Shown: positions 1 through 8,239 of the stretch, piece by piece
Position numbering within the stretch: the stretch's first letter is position 1
How the letters are laid out: the number at the start of each line of letters is the position of its first letter
Source: Nemertoderma westbladi
Lineage: Eukaryota > Xenacoelomorpha > Nemertodermatida > Nemertodermatidae
Length of the DNA stretch: 26,559 nt
Assembly: GCA_032718475.1 (NCBI GenBank)
Contig: JAUCBJ010001169.1
Location: 1-26,559 of the forward strand
Direction of reading: 5' to 3'
The notes under the pieces: model-generated
The model's input: only the letters and a program-made list of their open reading frames with translations
What the model was told of the DNA's origin: nothing
Databases searched by the model: none
Translations under genes and position numbers: made by a program

Positions 1-324
1 TTATGATAATCAGTTGTTTATTCCAAGAGATAGGCCTACAGTACTAAATAATATCAAGATAAGAATAATACCCGTATAAATGTCATTACACATTCATTCA
101 AATAATTTATAATTGGTTTCATACAGTAACACAATGCGAATTTTCATAATTAACTCCGATCGTGGTTTATCTATTATAAATTATAACTATTTTAATGATT
201 GTATGAACCGAGTGTATTTATGTACCGATCGAGTGTAGTGAAGGATGTTTACATAAATAAACAAGTGTATTTTTAACGACTTAACTATATTACATTGGGT
301 TAGATCGAGGTTCGAACGCTATAT
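1..324. other. Non-coding AT-rich left edge
   Basis: No open frame, RNA gene or clear repeat can be supported here. It holds one copy of the 8-base palindrome TAGGCCTA (31-38), which recurs in the window. Confidence 0.6.
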
Positions 325-563
325 AAAGGCCATGATACACCACAGGAGCGGCGAGCGGCCGCGGCACGGCGAGCGGCCGCGGCAAGCGGCCACTTTTTAA
401 AAATAGAACACATTATTTTCTATGGGTGATGATACACCACAAATGGCTGCTGCCGCTCGCCGCTCCTATAGTGTATCATACTAAAAGTCGCCGCTCACAT
501 CGGCCGCTCGCCGCGGCCGCCCGCCGCTGCCGCTCGCCGCTCCTGTGGTGTATCATGGCCTTT
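325..563. repeat. GC-rich fold-back (inverted) repeat
   Basis: The 34 bases at 325-358 are the exact reverse complement of 530-563, so the whole 239-bp block can fold back on itself. The arms begin AAAGGCCATGATACACCACA and run into GC-rich GAGCGGCGAGCGGC-type sequence, in strong contrast to the AT-rich surroundings. A second, imperfect inverted pair built from the same GATACACCACA/TGTATCATAC words lies inside (about 428-482). No transposase and no clear target duplication are visible. It is best described as a non-autonomous fold-back or MITE-like element; the family is unknown. Confidence 0.75.
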
Positions 564-906
564 AATCAATTTAATATTTTGGAACTTTGATAAAAATCGC
601 ATAAATCCATGCAAACGATCTTACACTTTGCATTGGCTACAATGGCAATCACCCACGCTAGCACAATGTAGAATTATGCAAGACGTGTTCCAGAAGTCAA
701 TTGTTTCTAAGTGATCGACTACTTTGCTTATAGATATTTAACTTTATAGGTTGCAACGCTGCACAAAGTGTTAGTTAACTTTGCGACAGGAGGCTATCAT
801 ATCACCAGAGCGGCTGATAAAGTTGACATAATAAATTAATATTGTTAAGAAAGTGCATACAGTATCAATACCTTCATACATTGGGTTTATTATTTTTACG
901 TTTGTT
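564..906. other. Non-coding region downstream of the hexosaminidase gene
   Basis: This holds the 3' flank of the minus-strand hexosaminidase gene. An AATAAA on the minus strand lies at 891-886, only 16 bases past the stop codon, so it may not be the signal in use. Bases about 679-760 resemble 23491-23580 and may be a dispersed repeat. Confidence 0.45.
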
Positions 907-2673
907 TCAGTTACTATTGTCCGCCCACGCAGTCCCATCTCTTGGTTGATACTCGTAAGGACAAGCGCCGATATATACCGGCTCGGCGGCCACGCCCCTT
1001 CGCAGCATGCGGCAACGGTGGGCAACCAATCGGGAAGCTGCGGCGGCGGTGTCATTCACTGATTGGTTGCTCCACAGTCGCTCGGCAACGGCGGAGGCCC
1101 TGGGCCACAGACGCGGCGTGAGATTCGTGGCGTCCACCAACTCACCCCACAGACACGCCTCCCCGCCAATCACAAGATTCTTCTGGGCGGCGGTGCCGTT
1201 GAAATTATGCGGATCCTGAGTGTAATACCTCATCCAATCCTGGCCGTAACTGATGTAGTCCAAGTACCAAAACCCCGAGACCAGGGTCTGGTATCCCAGG
1301 GCTGTGATCTTAGCTACCTCTTTCTGGAAACCAGGGCCACCCCCTATCCAAGCCTGAACCACCGCGTCCGCTTGTACCGTGCAGTTGTTATCTATAACAT
1401 CCTGCCATATTATATACTTTCTAGCCGGGGTCACCTTGGATACAATGCTGAGCAAACGATTCTCGTAATATTCTTCTAGTTTCGCGTAGTTTCCAGGGAA
1501 ACCCTTTTGCTTCATGAATTTCGTAATATTTGGGTTGCTCGTCCAACAACTCCAACTGACTTCGTCGCCCCCAAGGTGTATGAAGTCATCAGGGAAGACA
1601 GTGGCGACTTCGGTGAAAAACTTAGTGAGGAACTCGAAGGTGCTCTCTTGCGAGGGATCCGCGTTCTGCCTGAATCCCGTTGGTTTGCCTTTCGCGTCGC
1701 AACAAGCCGTTAGGAATTCCGGGATTCCTTTCCCCCACGACTCCGTGTGTCCCGGCGTATCGAACTCGGGGATCACTCGAATTCCACGGAGGCGTGCGAA
1801 TTCAATGACGTCACGGATGTCCTCTCGCGTGATGATGTGCGTTATAGGATCGTAAGCGCCCTTCGCAGACATCTGCGGGAACACGTAAGATTGATACGGG
1901 AACGCCTGCATATCGACAATATGCCAGTGGAAAACGTTGAACTTATTCCACGACATAATTTCTAGGTTTTCTTTAATGGTACTCATTGGTAAGATGTGTC
2001 GCGATGTATCAAGAAGGATCCCCCGGTGTTTAAACCTCGGTTTGTCCACTGTTGTGGACCCGTTAATTAGAAGTTGTCCACTCGGCAATTCGTATACAAG
2101 CTGTGAGAAGGTCTCCAGACCCCTCAGGGCCCCCCAAACCTCCAAGGCAACGAGACTAGAAGAATTTGGTTTCACCATTAGCGTGTAACTTTCGTCCATT
2201 TCCAAACTTGGGACTTCGTCAGTGCACGGTTTTTTGATCAATAACATTAGTGTATTAACTGCGCCATCTGGCGTTGCTTCCCATGAACTTTCTCTTCGAG
2301 GTCGTTTCACTCTTTGAACTCCAGGTGGCGAATTAAATATGTAATTATAGTAACGTTGAAAAGCCAATTCGAGAATCGTGCAAGGTTGGTAGTAACTTGA
2401 TGAGAATTTGAAATTCCCTGGCCCGATTGTCAATCTGATGGCGTTGTCATTGTAATTTTGCGGTTGCGGCCACACTTGCCCATGGTCTGGCACCATTAGC
2501 GGGGTGGCTGTAAACTCATCAATGTTTTTTACATCGTAAACTTCCCCGTTTTCTTCTGTCCGTTCGAAAGCATTCCTTTTCTCTCTACTTGCTAGTGTTA
2601 CAGCAATAAGCAAGCTTATAACAAGTAAATGTTTCAGATTCATATTTAGAACAGAATATGAGAATAGAGTCAC
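907..2673 (-). CDS. HEXB: Beta-hexosaminidase (GH20), HEXB-like, intronless
   Basis: This enzyme removes terminal N-acetylhexosamine residues from glycoconjugates by substrate-assisted catalysis, in the lysosome or secreted. The 588-codon frame is full length for animal HEXA/HEXB. Met11 (codon at 2643-2641) begins a clean signal peptide, MNLKHLLVISLLIAVTLAS, and is the better start; 2673 is the longest option. Family residues seen are the substrate-binding Arg217 in HRGILLDTSRH, His309 in DTPGHTESWG, catalytic Asp370-Glu371 in HLGGDEV, Trp423 in WQD, Tyr470-Asp472 in WYLDYISYGQDW and Glu505 in GGEACLWGE. Asp472 matches the beta-type pocket (HEXA has Asn there), so a HEXB-like subunit is favoured. 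A basic stretch at 121-127, RVKRPRR, could be a proprotein cleavage site. The lack of introns is odd, because the IQCM-like gene nearby has many; it suggests retroposition or intron loss. All key residues are present, so it is probably functional. Confidence 0.95.
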   Translation of the reverse strand: MTLFSYSVLNMNLKHLLVISLLIAVTLASREKRNAFERTEENGEVYDVKNIDEFTATPLMVPDHGQVWPQPQNYNDNAIRLTIGPGNFKFSSSYYQPCTILELAFQRYYNYIFNSPPGVQRVKRPRRESSWEATPDGAVNTLMLLIKKPCTDEVPSLEMDESYTLMVKPNSSSLVALEVWGALRGLETFSQLVYELPSGQLLINGSTTVDKPRFKHRGILLDTSRHILPMSTIKENLEIMSWNKFNVFHWHIVDMQAFPYQSYVFPQMSAKGAYDPITHIITREDIRDVIEFARLRGIRVIPEFDTPGHTESWGKGIPEFLTACCDAKGKPTGFRQNADPSQESTFEFLTKFFTEVATVFPDDFIHLGGDEVSWSCWTSNPNITKFMKQKGFPGNYAKLEEYYENRLLSIVSKVTPARKYIIWQDVIDNNCTVQADAVVQAWIGGGPGFQKEVAKITALGYQTLVSGFWYLDYISYGQDWMRYYTQDPHNFNGTAAQKNLVIGGEACLWGELVDATNLTPRLWPRASAVAERLWSNQSVNDTAAAASRLVAHRCRMLRRGVAAEPVYIGACPYEYQPRDGTAWADNSN

Positions 2674-3225
2674 TAACAGTAGGTGCGGTTCCTTTCCGTA
2701 TTATTTAATAACGGAAATCACATATTATAAATGTAATTTCGTAGCAATGTTGACATACATAGGTAAATTACCGTACATTTCCATAGAAAATATTCTCAAA
2801 CAAGCAAACATTGACCATCAGTCAAACACTCATGATAACCATCTCATCTCGCAAAATGATGTGTTTAGACTTGCAATATATATTTATTGTATATAATACA
2901 GCATGTTGCAGGTCGGTGCAGTGCAGATAGTAGCGTACATTGACCTCAAGTAAAGAGTGATCTCCCGCGCAAATTGATCGCATATGAACTATAGAACTGA
3001 AGTTTGTTTATTGTTTTGGTTAGAAAATACCGCCACTATTACATGCTCCTTTCCCTTAATATTTTAAATTAAATTAATTTTTAAACGCATTAAACACGTA
3101 GCTGGTATTCGTGGTAATTTTGCGCAATTAACTCACATAGCGTGTTAACTTCTTGACAAGAATTTGTTCAGATTTTCAATTTCTGTGACAAAAGGCGTAG
3201 ATATAACAATATATTTATTTTATAT

Positions 3226-3272
3226 AATTAATTAATTATAATTAATTATAATTAATTATAATTAATTATATA
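3226..3272. repeat. 10-bp AT tandem repeat
   Basis: About four and a half copies of ATTAATTATA lie head to tail with no interruption. It is a simple AT repeat with no sign of function. Confidence 0.8.
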
Positions 3273-3990
3273 TAATTATTTTATTTTATATACAAGTGCA
3301 CTTTAGCAGATCGTAATGGTGGTTCTTATTTAACAAACTTATGTTTATCCTCTACCGATCTACGAAGGTGTATGATCAAGTGTCAGTCGCTAAAAGTGTC
3401 AAAAATCAAATTTAAAAAATCTCGACATTTGCGATTTTGGACAATATTAAAAGACATTTTAAGTCACTTTATTGACATAAAAAGTTGAACAAATGTTACG
3501 ATTATATTTAGAAATCACTCCAAACATAATAGTATATTCTAGTATAATACAGTAGTAGGCCTATATATTATAATAATAATAATAGTGTTTGAAATATAGA
3601 AAAAATGTGCACTTTTTAAGTGCATTTTGCACTAAGTGCACATACGTCTTTTCCCAAGTTGTATCCTATTTCATACACTACGATCTATCCTCTATCCAAC
3701 GAAAAAAGTTTCAGATCAAACGCCCCAGTAGAACCGAAGTTATTGATGTTTAAAAATAGTCACTCGAAAATTTCAAATTCGTTAGGTCACGTAGTCGAGT
3801 GATTATCAATCACGTTATTGAAACCTAAGTTCGTGGGTACGAAATCCAATATTGACCATTCTTAATTTTTTGCAAAAAAAATTATTTTTATTTTTTCACT
3901 AAAATCGCTCTAACTTCGGTTCTGATGGTACAAATTCAATAAAATTAGTATATTCTTTGCCGTAATTTTTTTTCTATCTTTTGAGAGGGG

Positions 3991-4035
3991 GTCATTTTTG
4001 GCCCCAAAAAAAATTAAAAAAAGGGCCAAAATGAC
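3991..4035. repeat. Imperfect hairpin in AT-rich spacer
   Basis: GTCATTTTTGGCCCC (3991-4005) is followed by an A-rich loop and then GGGCCAAAATGAC (4023-4035), giving a near-perfect inverted repeat with one extra base. No T-run or neighbouring gene makes it a terminator. Confidence 0.5.
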
Positions 4036-4339
4036 GCGATATTTTTCGACCCTTAAATTCGTAATTTTAATTATAAATTTCAAGAAAAAAGATAGCGGAG
4101 TTAATATGCTAGTAGTAGTAGTTTATTGTCATAATTAACATTCAAAATAATATACGGCACAAACTAACTATAAATTAACTATAAATTTTCATCAGACATA
4201 CATCGAAAACTTTAAACAATATTATCCAAAAATACCCTGTTAATTTGACCTTTTATAATATGAACATAATATTTACTGAATCATAGGTTTTATATAATAT
4301 ACTAGCAGGCAATACCCGAGACATGTTACCCGGTATTTC

Positions 4340-4420
4340 CCGCTACCGGCATAGGCCTACTGGCGTACTGGTACCGGTATAGGCCTACTGACGTACCGGT
4401 ACATAGTACCTGTACCGAAC
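4340..4420. repeat. GTACCGGTA / TAGGCCTA word cluster
   Basis: Short palindromic words alternate here: TAGGCCTA occurs at 4352-4359 and 4380-4387, with GTACCGGTA-type words between and after. It looks like two degenerate copies of a roughly 30-bp unit. The same GTACCGGTACC words recur in an intron at 12689-12704. Confidence 0.45.
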
Positions 4421-4525
4421 GTGAATTAAACTTTTCGAAAAGTGGCCTATAACGACCGCTGGTTAAAGTTATACACACATGCCAAGTTCCAGCGCAATCC
4501 CTCTGCCCGTTTTGGAGGAGTTCGA

Positions 4526-4531
<6 letters not shown>

Positions 4532-4556
<25 letters not shown>

Positions 4557-4557
4557 A
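4532..4557. repeat. AG microsatellite
   Basis: A perfect (AG)n tract of about 12 units. Confidence 0.9.
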
Positions 4558-4880
4558 TTTGATTTTTATAGGTATAGATTAATTAATTAACTGTATAATA
4601 CTGATAAAGCACAAAATATAAATCTGCATACCTCCTTTAACTTGTTCTCCTTTAAATCGTTCTCAGTGAAAAATACACCAATGTGAGGTTTTACATTTTA
4701 GAGGTAGTTTTGGCGCAAAAAGCTAAATTATAATAGGGTAGCGAATTATTAAGAAAAAACATTTTTCGACCCTTTTTTATAAATATTATATTTCACACGA
4801 TTAGCTGCAGATCAACAAGTTAAACATAACCTTATTACTACTACTAAGTAAGAATGGAATCACTGCTTTGTTTATATTGT

Positions 4881-5045
4881 AAGGAGCCTGCGCGAACGCA
4901 AGCTCCAGCTAACACAAATTTAGCACCCGAGTTTCCTCGATTTGAGAAAATCGCAGGGGTCAACCCAAGCGGAGTGCAATGCAAGGGCCTCATCCTGGGG
5001 GAACCGCATTCTTGATCGTGGTTAACCCCTGTGCCAGGTAAGTAT
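4881..5045 (-). ncRNA. U1: U1 spliceosomal snRNA, variant loop I
   Basis: Read on the minus strand, the RNA begins at 5045 with ATACTTACCTG, the 5' end that pairs with 5' splice sites. The rest follows U1 order. Stem-loop II carries ATTGCAC, the U1A site. Stem-loop III has a GCGATTT..AAATC..GGAAACTCG form. The Sm site AAATTTGTG is at about 4921-4913. Stem-loop IV is a fully pairable 10-bp stem with a TTCG loop (4906-4883). The length of about 165 nt matches animal U1 (164 in human). Loop I reads CGATCAAGAATG, whereas known animal U1 has GATCA(C/T)GAAGG, the U1-70K contact site. It could be a divergent functional copy, a variant U1 or a young pseudogene. TATATC on the minus strand near -30 is a weak promoter hint. 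Confidence 0.93.
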
Positions 5046-5790
5046 GAAAGAAGATGTAAACGTTAGTTGATATAGTAACTTTGGGTGTAATAATGAAGTA
5101 ATTTTTTAATAATATTCCTTATTTCACCTAGTAGATAATACTGATTCTGATAATAATTGCTTGTTTCTAGCGGAGAATCATTATTATATTAATCATCTAC
5201 AATTGTTTCCATTTATTACCACACAGTACAGTTGATAAACTATTATCATATACCTTTTATTCATTTGTAATATAAATGTGTAGCAGATGTCATCATTCGT
5301 CAGTATGTGTTCCTTCCTATCTGTTCCTTATGGAATATTTTGTAGGCAGTTGTCTCGATATTAATCATCCAATCTACCCCGTGGATGTAGTATAAAATAT
5401 AGTTGAAACCCAAACCAGTCCGTGAGACAAATTTATTATTATTAATGAAAATTCGATTAACATATATTGAATGGTGTGATCATTCGAGGGTAAATTATAT
5501 AGAATGTGGTAATTTTGTGCATCCCACCCAATTAGACTCGCCCCAGTTACAATGTCATTATGTTTGTTTTTAAGACACCGGAGTGCTGTGTATCATTCTG
5601 TGCTATTTTAAGAGTGAAAGTAGCAGATATTTTGAGCTTCTCGGCAAAATACTGGTTCAAATAAAACAAATTGTATGGCGTTCATTTAGGATCAATATTC
5701 AATGCTTTAATATTTTCGCTCAGTAAGTAGGCCTATACCTTCAGTAATAAAGACATAATTATGATGAAAACCTTATTTTTTGTTTTTTTT
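5046..5790. other. Spacer between U1 and 30-bp minisatellite
   Basis: No gene is visible. The part next to 5045 should hold the upstream promoter elements of U1, but I cannot identify a snRNA proximal element with confidence. One TAGGCCTA palindrome lies at 5728-5735. Confidence 0.5.
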
Positions 5791-6337
5791 TACTGTTCTT
5801 TAATTTAATTAACGTAGGCGTACTGTCCTTTAATTTAATTAACGTAGGCGTACTGTCCTTTAATTTAATTAACGTAGGCGTACTGTCCTTTAATTTAATT
5901 AACGTAGGCGTACTGTCCTTTAATTTAATTAACGTAGGCGTACTGTCCTTTAATTTAATTAACGTAGGCGTACTGTCCTTTAATTTAATTAACGTAGGCG
6001 TACTGTCCTTTAATTTAATTAACGTAGGCGTACTGTCCTTTAATTTAATTAACGTAGGCGTACTGTCCTTTAATTTAATTAACGTAGGCGTACTGTCCTT
6101 TAATTTAATTAACGTAGGCGTACTGTCCTTTAATTTAATTAACGTAGGCGTACTGTCCTTTAATTTAATTAACGTAGGCGTACTGTCCTTTAATTTAATT
6201 AACGTAGGCGTACTGTCCTTTAATTTAATTAACGTAGGCGTACTGTCCTTTAATTTAATTAACGTAGGCGTACTGTCCTTTAATTTAATTAACGTAGGCG
6301 TACTGTCCTTTAATTTAATTAACGTAGGCGTACTGTC
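5791..6337. repeat. 30-bp minisatellite, 18 copies
   Basis: Eighteen 30-bp units run from 5791 to 6330, plus a 7-base partial unit. The first unit has one base change (TACTGTTCTTT for TACTGTCCTTT) and the other seventeen are identical. Because 30 is a multiple of three, the minus strand stays open across the array and could encode a 208-residue frame (6385-5759) of repeated DSTPTLIKLK decapeptides. That frame has no recognisable domain or signal peptide, so I treat it as a by-product of the repeat. The near-perfect identity points to recent expansion or ongoing homogenisation. Confidence 0.95.
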
Positions 6338-6378
6338 AATACGACTTTCAACCAGAATCATCGAATATTTTTTGAATT

Positions 6379-6406
6379 CTATCACTGAAATAATTTTCAG
6401 TGATAG
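6379..6406. repeat. Perfect 12-bp-arm hairpin
   Basis: CTATCACTGAAA (6379-6390), a TAAT loop and TTTCAGTGATAG (6395-6406) form a perfect inverted repeat just beside the minisatellite. ACTGA words are scattered over the next 140 bases. Its role is unknown. Confidence 0.8.
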
Positions 6407-6547
6407 CAGTGACTTACTGAAGCAGTGAGTAGGCCTAAATGAATTAATGAAAGATAAAGTTTGAACACCGAAATAATAATACAGTTTATAAATTACTGAA
6501 AGTATACTTCTACTGAATTAAATACATTAGAGCACTGAACATTGGCT

Positions 6548-8239
6548 CTAAAGAGAAGCCACATCGGCGCTCCCGTGTCCGTCATCCGAACTCCTACCGA
6601 CTAAGTAACGCGGTTGTACCGCTACATTAACCACGGTGTCGTCACCGTTTACTATCACGAACGAGCCCCTCATACGAACAACGCAATTCGCTGCAGAAGC
6701 GGTCCAAGAATGCCGTCCGAGTGTAAGGGAATTGAGCGAAGAACAAAGATACAACAACCGCTGTATCACACCGACACTAACTCGGGTGTCCGGGTGGATC
6801 AGTATGCCGCTTATTCGGGGGCAGTACGGGAACATACAGAACAGATTGTCGGCGTGAACCGCACTGCCCAAACTCAAGTTACTCAAGTTTGGAAGATTCA
6901 TCGCTAAAGTCGATATACCAATCGCTGTGATGTATTCGCATTGAGTGATATTCAACGTGGATAAAAGAGGCATCAGAGAAATCGAGGTAATTCCTTTATC
7001 TGTAATATACGCGGCGGGTATTACAAATACTTTCAGTTTACAGCATTTAGCGATTATTGTTAGGTGGTGGTCCGTTACTGCAAGCGCTTCCGGTTTCAAA
7101 ATTAAACTTTCGAGATGACTGCAATATGTCTGTAAACATTGGAACAGCACGCTAAGCATTCCTTGGGAACGCAACAATACTTTATGATTATCAACAGAGA
7201 AATTGCGGAGGTTTTCGCAGTTTCCCAGACAATCGCACAATCCATGCTCTGTGACGTAATTCGTGTTCACGTGATGCAGCATCTCCTTGGATTGGATTAC
7301 CAGAGCGGTGAGACACGGGAATCGCTCTGACATGACGATGAACTGTTTGTCGAATCCGTTGGCGTCCGAGAGGCCGTGAGCGTGGAACTCGGTGAGCGCG
7401 GGGAACTCGTCCTGCAGCGCGATGTATATGGGGCCGGTTAACCCCTGGATATCATGTTCCATAACCGCAGTCGCCCGGGAAACTAAACGAAGTTTGGGTT
7501 CGTGCGATGCGTCGTTATGGTGATCCTGTTGGACATCAGGGCTCTCATTGGATGGAGACGAGGTATATTGGAAGCGAATCATAAGTCTGCTGCTATTTGG
7601 TAATTTCTTCATCAATCGATAAAGTAATTTGCTTTTAATAGTCAACTCTGTGAGAAACATCCACCGATAAAATATAAACCGAAATTTAACATCGTCGCGC
7701 AATGCGAGATAAGGTGGTCTGTAGTCCAGTACCAATACAACCCGCTTATTGTAGAATTCCTCAACTACCTTATGTTCTATATTCACGTGTCCGTAAACGT
7801 CAACCATCGCTAAAGTAGGTATGCCTTTTACCACAGACACTAACCGACAGTTTGTATCATCAGCGGGGAACTTTGCCATTTTATGAATAGTTAAATATTT
7901 TAACTTTTTAAATGTAGACGTTCGGGAATAGTTTAATAAGGAATCCAGGGTGGCTTCCCCCAATGTTAAATTCTCAACGTGGTCCCGCGCCACGGAAAAT
8001 ATATGTAAATGAATCGCGGGGAACCACTGGCTGTTAACTATACTGAAACTTTTCCACAAAGACGAACAGAAGACTAACCTTTTCCATTTGCGGCAGACTT
8101 TAGCGCAAATGAATAATAGTTCTTCTTTGGGCAAACTGGAAAATATAATCTCAATAACTGAATCCGACAGCTCTTCCATCTGTGTAAATAACACTGGCGG
8201 TCTCTTGGTCAATTTAAAATTAAACTTTAATTTACACAA
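6548..8239 (-). CDS. F-box / leucine-rich-repeat protein
   Basis: F-box proteins bind Skp1 and present substrates to SCF ubiquitin ligases, and the C-terminal repeats usually pick the substrate. The F-box spans about residues 21-67 (MEELSDSVIEIIFSSLP, then ICAKVCRKWKRL..SSLWKSF). The C-terminal half has leucine-rich segments typical of FBXL proteins, for example CCKLKVFVIPAAYITDKGI and LPNLSNLSLG (roughly residues 290-520). The 563-codon frame has no intron. The likely true start is Met21 at 8179-8177: it opens the F-box, and it is preceded by TTATTTACACAG, which looks like a 3' splice site, so the first 20 codons may be intron or untranslated. I cannot assign it to a named FBXL subfamily. 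A middle segment at about residues 225-245 is polar and probably a loop. Confidence 0.88.
   Translation of the reverse strand: MCKLKFNFKLTKRPPVLFTQMEELSDSVIEIIFSSLPKEELLFICAKVCRKWKRLVFCSSLWKSFSIVNSQWFPAIHLHIFSVARDHVENLTLGEATLDSLLNYSRTSTFKKLKYLTIHKMAKFPADDTNCRLVSVVKGIPTLAMVDVYGHVNIEHKVVEEFYNKRVVLVLDYRPPYLALRDDVKFRFIFYRWMFLTELTIKSKLLYRLMKKLPNSSRLMIRFQYTSSPSNESPDVQQDHHNDASHEPKLRLVSRATAVMEHDIQGLTGPIYIALQDEFPALTEFHAHGLSDANGFDKQFIVMSERFPCLTALVIQSKEMLHHVNTNYVTEHGLCDCLGNCENLRNFSVDNHKVLLRSQGMLSVLFQCLQTYCSHLESLILKPEALAVTDHHLTIIAKCCKLKVFVIPAAYITDKGITSISLMPLLSTLNITQCEYITAIGISTLAMNLPNLSNLSLGSAVHADNLFCMFPYCPRISGILIHPDTRVSVGVIQRLLYLCSSLNSLTLGRHSWTASAANCVVRMRGSFVIVNGDDTVVNVAVQPRYLVGRSSDDGHGSADVASL

Larger units (their letters stand above)
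2674..4880. other. Intergenic region, AT-rich, simple repeats
   Basis: No gene is supported in these 2.2 kb. The start must hold the promoter of the hexosaminidase gene, but I see no decisive element. The stretch contains a 10-bp AT tandem repeat near 3226-3272, a hairpin at 3991-4035 with GGCCCC/GGGCC arms, GTACCGGTA-type words at 4360-4410 and an AG microsatellite. Confidence 0.5.

Noticed and set aside
308-318. B-box-like GGTTCGAACGC of a tRNA
   Set aside because: No matching A-box or foldable tRNA precedes it.
1063-1479. 138-codon plus-strand frame
   Set aside because: It is antisense to the hexosaminidase C-terminus and has no protein features of its own.
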